The notes under the pieces: model-generated
What the model saw: the letters and a program-made list of their open reading frames with translations, nothing else
What the model was told of the DNA's origin: nothing
Database searches by the model: none
Program-made: the position numbers and the translations under genes
Shown: positions 1 through 7,520 of the stretch, piece by piece
Layout of the letters: each line of letters opens with the position of its first letter
Numbering within the stretch: the stretch's first letter is position 1
Assembly (NCBI GenBank): GCA_025996715.1
Contig: BNTQ01000106.1
Coordinates: forward strand, 1 to 8,847
Reading direction: 5' to 3'
Origin: Bacteroidia bacterium
Lineage (GTDB): Bacteria > Bacteroidota > Bacteroidia > Bacteroidales > UBA932
DNA length: 8,847 bases

Positions 1-789
1 AGCGTGTTTGTGCTCAGTGTGGACAGCCTGCTATTGCGCACCGGCAAAGATACGCTGCAGGTCTATTATCAATCGCAATTGCGGATGCCCGGCTTGTACC
101 CGCACGAGGCGCATGTGCAGATATTGCGGCATCCCTACACAGATACTGCTGCGAATACCGTTGTGTCGCAAAAAGTTGCCGGCATTGCCACTTGGCAAGC
201 CATGGTTGGCGATACTGCTTGGGTAGAATATCACTTCAAAAGCAAGTTCAAAATAACCACCACCGTTGATACCGTGCTACGCAACAACAGTAGAGTGGAG
301 CCTTACTTTTCGGCGGCAGATACTACCTTTACGCACGCAGATACTTCCTTTCTCAAAGGCGATACTTTGGTTTTCAAAATAAAAGTAGAACGCCTGCGCA
401 CCTTGAACGATGCGGATTCGATGCAATACGCCACCGATATGGTGATAACGGACACCTTGCACAGCCTGCCATTGCGCGGCTTGATGACCATTGACACAAC
501 CAGCACTCCTGCTTTGTGGTCGGATATTACTTACGACGATACCGTGCTGGTGTGGAAAATCCGCCAATTTCCTACAACGCAAATGTCAGATTCGATATTG
601 TTGTATGTGGTGTTGCACGATACCACAATCAGCAACGACCGCGCCTCGTGGAAGGATTATATTAACATTGGCGATACGCTCTACAACGCCGCACGTTTGG
701 ACACTTGCAACGAAGTGAGCCTTCGCTCCTACTTTGCTAATGAGGCTGCCAACCAAGACTACGACACCGTTTATCTGCTGCACAATAAG
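1..789 (+). repeat. Giant protein repeat, unit 1 (5' truncated)
   Basis: This is the C-terminal half of one repeat unit. It contains SKFKI at nt 241, VDTVLRNN shortly after, the FLKGDTLVFKI strand at about 352-384, and the closing RLDTCNEV motif near 691. The unit boundary is set by the (L/R)NKP junction, with P codons at 790 and 2251. The matching motifs in unit 2 lie 1458-1464 bases downstream. The part before KGDT has no close match to a family I recognise, whereas the part after it resembles DUF11. Confidence 0.85.
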
Positions 790-3700
790 CCCCATTTGCA
801 TCCCATGACCGATGAGGCGCGGGTGTATCGCACCACGCGGCACACAAGGGATTCGATAGAGATATTTGTTACCGCCAACGATACCATAGCCCATTATGCG
901 CCTGTTAAATCCAAAGGAAGCATAGTGAAGGTGCAGATTTGCGGGCATCCGTTGCCGTCCGTCGGCGATACCTTGTCGGTGCAGGGCAAGGGCATTATTC
1001 GCACCGCCAGCGATACCAGTTTTTGGTTCAAGCCGGTGAATGGTGACGAGGTGGGAATAGACAGTTTCAAGTATCACATTTGGTACAAGCAAAACCCTGC
1101 CATTGTGGATTCCGGCTGGGTTATAGTAAACATTGCCAACTACGAGGTGGAGGTCATTCGCACCATGACCACTTCTGCCAATTTATTGAGCATCCATGCC
1201 AAAGATACCTTGTATGCCGATAGTTTGCGGCAGCCCGTTACCAATGTGATTTATGTGCTCAACAAAGACGACCTGCACACCGATTCGGTGCTGAGTTTTG
1301 CCATTTGCGATACCATTCATCCCACATCCAATTTTAGAGATACGGTGCTCAACCGCAGCCATGTGCAGGTGCATTTATGGCACAATGGCGTGCACACGCC
1401 ATTGATGGAAAATGGACAGGACAACGACTCTGTGCGCATTACCTATTGTCAAGACAGCGTATTTCACATTCAAATAGACAGCGTGCCTTTGGATTACGAA
1501 CGCGATACATTGAAGATTTTTTACACGAGCGAAGTACGCAAAAAAGGCAAACACTATCGCGCTGCCCACGTGCAATTGCTCTACCGCCAACCCGACGCCG
1601 GCTCGCCCGACGACAGCGTGCTGCTGCAAAAAGTGGGCACGCCTGCTCAATGGGACTCTGTGCGCAGCGATACCGCTTGCGCCGCCTACGAATTTCGCAG
1701 TAAGTTCAAGATAACAAAAGAGGTGGATACCGTGCTGCGCAACAATAATAGAGACATTGCTACTTATTTTTCTAAGGAAGATACTACCTTTACGCGCGGC
1801 GACACCGCCTTTCTCAAAGGCGACACATTGGTCTATAAAATTACTGTTGCTCGCGTGCACACGAGCAACGATGACGATTCTATACAGCATGCCACAGGTT
1901 TGGTGGTGCGTGATACGCTTCACAACTATTTTCGTGATGCTATGGTGGGGAGTATCCAGCTTGCTTCAATTTCCAAAACTAATAGCCTATCGGCGGTGGT
2001 CACGGGCACGGATAACAACATTATTACGTGGACAATACACTCTTTTCCCAAAGAACAAGATAGTGTCTCTTTGTTGGTATATGTTGCTTTAACAACCAAC
2101 CAACTACTCATCTATGACTACATTTTGCTCGGGGATGAACTTGTCAATAAGGCACGATTGGATACCTGCAACGAAGTAGAAGACACTGATTATTTTGCCA
2201 CGATGGACAGCACAGAGGTAACTTCGAAGGTGTTGTTGCTGCGCAACAAACCTGTTATACACACCTGCGCTCACTACTCAACCCTGTATCCCCTTGATGT
2301 TGATTCGGTGGGGATAACCCCTTCGCACACAGATACTATTGCCTACGCCTTGGGCAACAAAAAATCCGAATTGACAACAGTTGAACTTTACCCATCAGGA
2401 TGGACGACATCTAAATTGGGTGGCACGGTGGAGGTAAAAGACGATACAATGCTGGTATATCATTGCTCATCAACTAATCCTCAGTATGGGGTGGATACCA
2501 TTATGTACAAAATTTATTACACAAATGCACCCAACGTGTACGATACAGGCTATTGGTATGTGGATGTGCGCAAGTCGGTGCAATTGGAAATCATCCACAA
2601 AATAAGTCATAGGGAGCCCAATTTTACTTCTTCAAGAGTGCAATTTTTTGAAGGTGTAGATACCTTGCTTGCCGATACCTTAGGACAGACTTTGTGGAAC
2701 GAAATACGCATCCTTAGTCGAGGAGATAAACCTCTCACTAACCTATTTATACCCGACGTTTTACAAAAATATAATCCCACTTCATCTCAATTGGAACCGT
2801 TGAAAACCAGCGATTCGGTGGAGATACTCAATGATTTTAAAATATACAAAGTTGATGCGGCAACTTGCAATCTAATTGGTGATACTCAATATACCTTGCA
2901 TAGAAATGTGCCCCTGCCCGCATTCACATTAGACTATTTTAGCAAAACCGATTCGCTGCATCTTAATGTGGATACACTATTAATTTATTATCCTATTATC
3001 ATAAAAAAAGCGGGTACCTACAAAGCCAACACCGATGTGAGAGCCTACGAGAAAATAAGTACTACTAGCGGTGGTTATAATTATGCTGCGGGTGATAAAA
3101 TGTTGGTACAGGACGGTGGTAGTTTCCCAAAAATGTCGGATTCTGTGGTTGCCTACTACGGCTACCACAGCAAGTTTAAGATAGAAAAAGCAGTGCATCG
3201 GGTGCTGTATCAAGGCACATTGCTTGACCCATCAGCCCAAGAGAAGCAAGGCAATTTTATGAAAGGGGATACTGTGGTGTATAGTATAACACTCCGCAGG
3301 GCAAGCACTCATCCCGATTCTGTGCAATGGACACACGACATTGTGATAAAAGATTCGTTGAAAAATATATCCGGCTCCGGTTCGTCAAGTTATGGTATTA
3401 TTTACAAAACAGAACCTGCTTTTCCTTCTGTTGTTTTTGACAATACCTCTTTGGTATGGAAAATTAATCTCTTGCCAAAGGGTAAAGATACTACTCTGTT
3501 GGTGTATGTGGCTTTGCCTGACGATGGTTTAGTTACGCCAAGCAATACCTTGCAGCAGCGTGCGCAGATTGATAGCAGTAGAGAGGCTGGAAAGTTGGTA
3601 CCGCCTGTGGTTCACAACAATGAGATAAGCATATTTTCGTTTAGCGGAGATAGTTTGAAAATAAATACTTTTGTGGCGCGGGGAGTGTTGCGAGGCGGCA

Positions 3701-5295
3701 AAATAATTTATGCCAACCGCAATGCCACCTATACTGCTTTTGACGGTGATACTTTGGTGATAGGCGTAGTGGCTACCAATCTCTATCGGCAACACCATTA
3801 CACCATCACCAATGTGCAACTGCAGGATACGCTATTCAATAGAGACACCTCACTATTGCGATTTTTTGCCTTAAACAATACCTTGTACAATTCTCTTAAT
3901 CACCCTCCGGATGCACTGAATAACACCGCTCATAACCCTTGGGCGGCAGGGCACATAGCCTCTTTGCCTCAAGGGAAAAGCGATACCATGATAGTGTATG
4001 CTTTTGTGCAGCGTCCTACGCCTGCAACACCACTTGCCTACAACTACGCTTATGGCTGGAGCAGCAAAACTCCTAATGTGGTGCATAAAGATGAAGTCCC
4101 GCTGCAGTTTGGCTCGGGTGCAAAAGTAAACATTGAAGCCGATACGGCAGCAGGAAATGTGTGGAGGCAAGGAGCAACTATTGCATATAACATTCAACTT
4201 CGCCAAACTGCCGGATATGTGCCGGCAAGCAATGTGGTGGTGCGTGCAGCATTACCCACTGCTTTAAAATATGTAAGGATGGAGAGCAATGGTGTTGCGC
4301 TACCCGACAATGGTGGTGATATGCCTGTGGTAATTGAGACTGTAAACTACAATACTACTACTTTGAAATTGTTTGTGCAAATAGGTGTAGAGGGGGGTAT
4401 AACTTTGCCTGAGTTTACCATCTTTCACGATAGTTTGGGCTACGGCAAATGGGCTACTGATACGGCACATCTTGCCGGCAAAAACGGCATTTCGCTGCTC
4501 TACGACCCTGCAGTGTTTATACTCAATCCGGCTGCTTTGCCTATCTATTTTGACTTTGACATCGATGAAATACCCACCGAAGCCAACTTGCACCACACGT
4601 CCACGGCGGTTTACGATGGTGATGTGGATTCGTTGATAATACTGGTGCGCAATATGGGTACCGACACTGTTGAAGAGGCTACGCTCACCTATCATTTCAA
4701 CAATACCCACCGGCGTTTGCTCGCTTTTGATACAGCAGGAATAATGAGCAACGACAACACAACGGGTACTTTCTATGACAGCGACACCACGCCTGCCTCG
4801 TGGTTGGAGTGGCGGGGCATTGCTCTACAACCCTACAAGGCTGCTCGCATACGCTTGCAATTTATAGACACCATAAAAGGAACTTTTGCCGATACTGCTC
4901 AATTGTATTTGCCCGCCGAGTTTGCCATCAAGGAAGACTCTTTGGATAGGCGCAATAACATTGCTTTTGATTCTGTTGTTATTTTCTCAGATTACACAAA
5001 GTGGTCAAAGAAAAAAATAATCACGAGCGAATTAATGACTATGTTTAGCCCCAATGGCGATGGCATCAACGACTACTTTGTGATACAAGAATTGAACAAC
5101 GCCAAGTTTGCCGATAACGAACTCATTATTTTTAATCGGCACGGCAGTGTGGTGTATCGGGCTAAGCCTTATTTGCAAACATGGGACGGAGATGGATTGC
5201 CCGATGGGGTCTATTTTTACCGCCTCAACCTTACGCTGGATGGCAAAAAAGAAGCCATTGTGGGGAGTATCGAAATTCGTAGAAAAAAACATTAA
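1..5295 (+). CDS. Giant repeat-containing T9SS type B cargo protein (surface adhesin-like), 5' partial
   Basis: This is the C-terminal 1764 residues of a very large secreted protein. The frame is open through the left edge, and the GTG at position 4 is not a credible start because repeat-unit sequence already covers it. Residues 1-263, 264-750 and 751-1201 are successive copies of a giant repeat. Each contains a conserved SKFKI motif (residues 81, 567, 1057) and a KGDT motif (119, 606, 1088) that opens a DUF11-like beta-sandwich. The two full copies start with a cadherin/Ig-like module ending in a D(S/T)G(W/Y) strand. Residues 1202-1680 hold more DUF11-like domains without the repeat signature. 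Residues about 1680-1764 form a CHU_C/T9SS type B sorting domain (FSPNGDGIND, then TWDGDGLPDGVYFYRL). By family knowledge such proteins cross the outer membrane through T9SS and stay at the surface or are released. An adhesin or matrix role is inferred, since no enzymatic domain is visible. The TAA stop is at 5293-5295. Confidence 0.93.
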   Translation, partial: SVFVLSVDSLLLRTGKDTLQVYYQSQLRMPGLYPHEAHVQILRHPYTDTAANTVVSQKVAGIATWQAMVGDTAWVEYHFKSKFKITTTVDTVLRNNSRVEPYFSAADTTFTHADTSFLKGDTLVFKIKVERLRTLNDADSMQYATDMVITDTLHSLPLRGLMTIDTTSTPALWSDITYDDTVLVWKIRQFPTTQMSDSILLYVVLHDTTISNDRASWKDYINIGDTLYNAARLDTCNEVSLRSYFANEAANQDYDTVYLLHNKPHLHPMTDEARVYRTTRHTRDSIEIFVTANDTIAHYAPVKSKGSIVKVQICGHPLPSVGDTLSVQGKGIIRTASDTSFWFKPVNGDEVGIDSFKYHIWYKQNPAIVDSGWVIVNIANYEVEVIRTMTTSANLLSIHAKDTLYADSLRQPVTNVIYVLNKDDLHTDSVLSFAICDTIHPTSNFRDTVLNRSHVQVHLWHNGVHTPLMENGQDNDSVRITYCQDSVFHIQIDSVPLDYERDTLKIFYTSEVRKKGKHYRAAHVQLLYRQPDAGSPDDSVLLQKVGTPAQWDSVRSDTACAAYEFRSKFKITKEVDTVLRNNNRDIATYFSKEDTTFTRGDTAFLKGDTLVYKITVARVHTSNDDDSIQHATGLVVRDTLHNYFRDAMVGSIQLASISKTNSLSAVVTGTDNNIITWTIHSFPKEQDSVSLLVYVALTTNQLLIYDYILLGDELVNKARLDTCNEVEDTDYFATMDSTEVTSKVLLLRNKPVIHTCAHYSTLYPLDVDSVGITPSHTDTIAYALGNKKSELTTVELYPSGWTTSKLGGTVEVKDDTMLVYHCSSTNPQYGVDTIMYKIYYTNAPNVYDTGYWYVDVRKSVQLEIIHKISHREPNFTSSRVQFFEGVDTLLADTLGQTLWNEIRILSRGDKPLTNLFIPDVLQKYNPTSSQLEPLKTSDSVEILNDFKIYKVDAATCNLIGDTQYTLHRNVPLPAFTLDYFSKTDSLHLNVDTLLIYYPIIIKKAGTYKANTDVRAYEKISTTSGGYNYAAGDKMLVQDGGSFPKMSDSVVAYYGYHSKFKIEKAVHRVLYQGTLLDPSAQEKQGNFMKGDTVVYSITLRRASTHPDSVQWTHDIVIKDSLKNISGSGSSSYGIIYKTEPAFPSVVFDNTSLVWKINLLPKGKDTTLLVYVALPDDGLVTPSNTLQQRAQIDSSREAGKLVPPVVHNNEISIFSFSGDSLKINTFVARGVLRGGKIIYANRNATYTAFDGDTLVIGVVATNLYRQHHYTITNVQLQDTLFNRDTSLLRFFALNNTLYNSLNHPPDALNNTAHNPWAAGHIASLPQGKSDTMIVYAFVQRPTPATPLAYNYAYGWSSKTPNVVHKDEVPLQFGSGAKVNIEADTAAGNVWRQGATIAYNIQLRQTAGYVPASNVVVRAALPTALKYVRMESNGVALPDNGGDMPVVIETVNYNTTTLKLFVQIGVEGGITLPEFTIFHDSLGYGKWATDTAHLAGKNGISLLYDPAVFILNPAALPIYFDFDIDEIPTEANLHHTSTAVYDGDVDSLIILVRNMGTDTVEEATLTYHFNNTHRRLLAFDTAGIMSNDNTTGTFYDSDTTPASWLEWRGIALQPYKAARIRLQFIDTIKGTFADTAQLYLPAEFAIKEDSLDRRNNIAFDSVVIFSDYTKWSKKKIITSELMTMFSPNGDGINDYFVIQELNNAKFADNELIIFNRHGSVVYRAKPYLQTWDGDGLPDGVYFYRLNLTLDGKKEAIVGSIEIRRKKH
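790..2250 (+). repeat. Giant protein repeat, unit 2 (complete, 487 residues)
   Basis: This is the only unit flanked by other units on both sides in the window. It opens with a cadherin/Ig-like module (about 790-1140; FKYHIWYKQNP then VDSGWVIVNI). A linker module follows with KDTLYADSLRQPV near 1200. The SKFKI motif is at 1699, the KGDT-initiated DUF11-like module starts at 1816, and RLDTCNEV is near 2155. Residue spacing to unit 1 is about 486-488. DNA as well as protein is clearly conserved with unit 1 around SKFKI-KGDT, which points to a relatively recent duplication. Confidence 0.85.
2251..3603 (+). repeat. Giant protein repeat, unit 3 (divergent, 451 residues)
   Basis: This unit has the same architecture as unit 2: a cadherin/Ig-like module (MYKIYYTNAPNVYDTGYWYV near 2500-2565), a DTLLADTLGQ linker, SKFKI at 3169 and KGDTVVYSI at 3262. 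It is shorter and more diverged. The VDTVLRNN block is degraded to VHRVLYQG, and the terminal LDTCNEV motif is replaced by QIDSSREA near 3565. Its distance from the motifs in unit 2 varies from 1446 to 1470 bases, so small insertions and deletions have accumulated. Confidence 0.8.
3604..5028 (+). other. Non-repeated DUF11-like/CARDB-like stalk before the sorting domain
   Basis: These 475 residues carry at least three beta-sandwich candidates. The first opens with FDGDTLVIGVVATN (near 3739) and includes NVQLQDTLF. The second opens with GATIAYNIQLRQT (near 4171) and includes ASNVVVRAALPTALKYV. The third contains DSLIILVRNMGTDTVEEATL (near 4627). The pattern 'GDT-x-hydrophobic strand, then (N)V-V-x-D-x-LP' is typical of DUF11 domains. 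The SKFKI and NKP repeat hallmarks are absent. The region probably works as a spacer between the repeats and the sorting domain; that role is inferred. Confidence 0.6.
5029..5292 (+). other. T9SS type B C-terminal sorting domain (CHU_C / gliding motility-associated)
   Basis: The final ~85 residues show the classical order: MFSPNGDGINDYF, an ELIIFNRHG strand with VVYRA, the TWDG turn, then LPDGVYFYRLNL and a basic tail ending IEIRRKKH. This matches the family known as TIGR04131/CHU_C, which directs proteins to the type IX translocon. Type B substrates often have a dedicated PorP/SprF-like outer-membrane partner gene nearby. None is visible downstream here; the next gene is PorE-like instead. 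Confidence 0.95.
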
Positions 5296-5326
5296 CCAAT
5301 TGTGGGTATCAATAGGTAATTATATT

Positions 5327-7507
5327 ATGAATTATTGTAGGAACATAATGATTGTTTTGTTGGGTGGTTTGCTGCTTTTGGGCGAACCTGCTCACGCTGC
5401 ATCTGTGCGGCGCTATCAAAAGCAAGCACGCAAACTGGAAGCGCACAGAGATTACAAAGGTGCTCTGCGCTTGTACAACACCATTATGACCAAAGGCGAC
5501 AGCATTAGGGCAATGGAGGGATTTATTACCTGTTACCTTGCACTCAAAAAATACGACCAAGCGGAGTATTGGCTCAACCAGCGCGTTCACAAAAAAAATC
5601 CTTACGACTTTTATTATCCTTATGCAGAGGTGTTGATACACAACGAAAAATACGATGAGGCACGCCAACTCATTTTGCTTGACGGCAATGGGGAGCGCCA
5701 GCGTGCTCTGCGCGACTTGTGCGATAAAGCCCAAAACGCCATGGAGGCTGCCACCGAAAGCCGCGAGTACATAGTGCGCAACGTTGCCTCGCTCAACACC
5801 GCCTACGACGATTGGGGGGCAATGCCCTTGGGAAAATTTATTTATTATTGCAGCGACAGAACGGATTATCCAAATGCTGTTGATAGCACAGAGGCGGCGT
5901 TTACGCACCTTTGGGCAGCATCGCCTATTACCAAAAAAAATATTAATGGCAAAGATACTATTTACAACCCCACTATTGCCTTTGAATCACTGCGCATATT
6001 GCCTGCACCATTCAACGTAAGCGGCGCACACAGCGGCACTTTGTCCTATTCCCCCAAAAATGTAAAGGAAGTTTATTTTTCACAAAGCAATCGCTCTGTT
6101 AGCAAAAACGACAGAACCAACCATATCGTACTAAAAAATTTGGGCATTTACTCGGTCGTCAATGCGCTTCCTAATGGAGAGGAGGAGGCAGCGTCTAATC
6201 CCGCACTCACCTCATTTAATCATAATAGTATCGATTACTCTGTATCGCATCCTTGCTTCAATAGTGCAGGCAACATACTGTACTTTGCCTCCAATATGCC
6301 CAATGGATTTGGGGGCACCGATATTTGGTACAGCGAGCGTGTGGGCAACGGCTGGGGTGCACCCAAAAACTGCGGAGCCAACATCAACACAGCAGCCAAT
6401 GAACTTTTTCCTACAATGGACAGCGAAGGCAAATTGTATTTTTCGTCCAACAGGCTTGGAGGCTTGGGCGGCTGGGATATTTATGAGGCAAAGGGGAGCA
6501 AAGACAAATGGAGCAATATAGAGGCAATGCCTTATCCCATCAATAGCAGCGGCGATGATTTTTATTTGGTAAAGATGCCCGACAATATGCGTGGCTTTTT
6601 TTCGTCCAACCGCATAGGAGGCAAGGGCGGCGATGATATTTATACCTTTGCGCCTCGAGATGATATAAAAGACCCTCTATGGATGGATGTTGCAACATCA
6701 GTGGACGTGAACAAGCCCTACTTGCCCGCTATGAAGCCCGTGAATGTAGCCAAAACGCAGTTATTTCCGGCGAGTATTCTCAATATCAAACCCATAGTAG
6801 TAGAACAAGAAAAGCCTGCAATTATTGCATCGGCACCCATCAACAGAGCCTTCACTGTGCAACTCACAGGAGCCGCCATTGATGCCAAATCGCAGGCAGG
6901 CATCAAGGGTGCCAAAATTTGTATTACGCGCAAAGAAACGCACGCCTCTGTTTGCAAACAAACCGATGCCAAAGGTTGGGCAATTTTTGACCTCGAAAAT
7001 GATGCAGAGTACTATCTTTCGGCGTTCAAAAGCGACTACATTTCGCCGGCACTAACGCTCATCAATGCCGCCACCGTGATACCCGACAAGAGCCTGCCCA
7101 TTGTGATGCAGCGTGCTGCGGGCGATGATTTTGTGAGCACCGATGCGATTCTCAAAAAAGAACAAAAAAAGGCTAAAAAGAAAACCCCCACCACAGTTAG
7201 GCGCAATCAAACAGAGTATCGCGTGCAGGTATTGGCACTTTCGAGCAAAAGCGATGTAGATTGGTCATATTTTCACAATTTGAGAAAATACTATCCGCAA
7301 TTCAAAGTCCAAATGAACAAAAATAACGGTGTTAAGCGTTACACCTACGGCTCGTTTTCCAACGAATACGAGGCTTTGCGCTATATGAACAGATACCTCA
7401 AGTTGGGCTACGGCGGCAAAGACAAGGCTTGTTTTGTAACAGTGCACATCAACGGAGTGCACGTAGAAAATATCTACAGCGGCGGCTCTCGCCAACGAAT
7501 GAGGTAA
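5327..7507 (+). CDS. PorE-like exported protein: TPR, PD40 propeller, CRD-like and C-terminal SPOR-like domain
   Basis: The protein has 726 residues. Residues 1-24 are a signal peptide (Arg5, hydrophobic core 7-19, cleavage after AHA); no lipobox is seen. Residues ~27-115 form TPR-like helix pairs (DYKGALRLYNTI, KKYDQAEYWLNQ, EKYDEARQLI). Residues ~155-445 form a PD40-type beta-propeller, with GGTDIW, GGWDIY and GGDDIY at 329, 381 and 434 following YFAS/YFSS/FFSS strands. Residues ~509-574 resemble a carboxypeptidase regulatory domain (GAKICITRKE, then DAKGWAIFDL). A Lys-rich linker leads to a SPOR-like domain at ~630-710 (YRVQVLALSS, then YTYGSFSNEYEAL). PorE of Porphyromonas gingivalis has this order but ends in OmpA-C. 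The role, linking the T9SS or its cargo to peptidoglycan from the periplasm, is inferred. The gene starts 31 bases after the cargo gene. ATG 5327 was chosen for its n-region; the reading frame is open back to 5108, but that part overlaps the cargo gene and is not used. Confidence 0.88.
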   Translation: MNYCRNIMIVLLGGLLLLGEPAHAASVRRYQKQARKLEAHRDYKGALRLYNTIMTKGDSIRAMEGFITCYLALKKYDQAEYWLNQRVHKKNPYDFYYPYAEVLIHNEKYDEARQLILLDGNGERQRALRDLCDKAQNAMEAATESREYIVRNVASLNTAYDDWGAMPLGKFIYYCSDRTDYPNAVDSTEAAFTHLWAASPITKKNINGKDTIYNPTIAFESLRILPAPFNVSGAHSGTLSYSPKNVKEVYFSQSNRSVSKNDRTNHIVLKNLGIYSVVNALPNGEEEAASNPALTSFNHNSIDYSVSHPCFNSAGNILYFASNMPNGFGGTDIWYSERVGNGWGAPKNCGANINTAANELFPTMDSEGKLYFSSNRLGGLGGWDIYEAKGSKDKWSNIEAMPYPINSSGDDFYLVKMPDNMRGFFSSNRIGGKGGDDIYTFAPRDDIKDPLWMDVATSVDVNKPYLPAMKPVNVAKTQLFPASILNIKPIVVEQEKPAIIASAPINRAFTVQLTGAAIDAKSQAGIKGAKICITRKETHASVCKQTDAKGWAIFDLENDAEYYLSAFKSDYISPALTLINAATVIPDKSLPIVMQRAAGDDFVSTDAILKKEQKKAKKKTPTTVRRNQTEYRVQVLALSSKSDVDWSYFHNLRKYYPQFKVQMNKNNGVKRYTYGSFSNEYEALRYMNRYLKLGYGGKDKACFVTVHINGVHVENIYSGGSRQRMR
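5339..5343 (+). promoter_or_regulatory. Possible ribosome binding site for an alternative start (ATG 5348)
   Basis: AGGAA sits five to seven bases before a second in-frame ATG at 5348, a better Shine-Dalgarno arrangement than the lone AGG (5314-5316) ten bases before ATG 5327. Starting at 5348 would remove seven residues, including the only positive charge of the signal-peptide n-region (Arg5), so 5327 is still preferred. Bacteroidota often do without strong Shine-Dalgarno sequences, so this site does not settle the start. I see no hairpin and no clear promoter in the 5296-5326 gap. Confidence 0.3.
7214..7459 (+). other. SPOR-like domain at the C-terminus of the PorE-like protein
   Basis: Residues ~630-710 show the two-half SPOR pattern: an opening strand YRVQVLALSS, a helix (WSYFHNLRKYYP), a strand (FKVQM), then a second strand YTYGSFSNEYEAL running into a helix (ALRYMNRYLKLGY) and a final strand (FVTVHING). 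SPOR domains (PF05036) bind denuded glycan strands of peptidoglycan. The assignment rests on pattern recognition only; glycan binding is inferred. The preceding linker (about 7150-7205) is rich in Lys and polar residues and probably flexible. Confidence 0.7.
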
Positions 7508-7520
7508 CAAAACTATAATT

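Noticed and set aside
4..6. GTG as the start codon of the giant gene
   Set aside because: The frame is open to base 1, and the first residues already match the interior of repeat unit 2 (SVDSLLL...DTLQVYY against DSVPLDY...DTLKIFY). The gene begins upstream of the window.
586..1092. Antisense open frame of 168 residues
   Set aside because: It lies wholly within a well-supported sense gene and its composition is that of a codon-bias shadow, with no domain or signal peptide.
1375..1923. Antisense open frame of 182 residues inside repeat unit 2
   Set aside because: A shorter antisense frame occupies the equivalent part of unit 1 (277-582) and has similar sequence, as expected from reverse-reading duplicated coding DNA. 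It shows no recognisable domain and no start context.
1..3603. CRISPR array or short tandem DNA repeats (recurrent gata-c motifs)
   Set aside because: The recurring gatac/gacac strings are codons for Asp-Thr in a repetitive protein. There is no short repeat-spacer periodicity, and the true period is about 1.46 kb.
5108..5326. N-terminal extension of the PorE-like gene
   Set aside because: It would overlap 188 bases of the T9SS sorting domain in another frame. The 73 extra residues look like out-of-frame sequence, and a proper signal peptide starts at 5327.
5296..5326. Promoter or terminator between the first two genes
   Set aside because: Only 31 bases are available. There is no inverted repeat followed by a T run and no convincing Bacteroidota TAnnTTTG -7 box with a TTTG-type -33 element.
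5309..5908. Antisense open frame of 199 residues opposite the PorE-like gene
   Set aside because: The sense strand encodes a clear signal peptide and TPR region here. The antisense product has no recognisable features.
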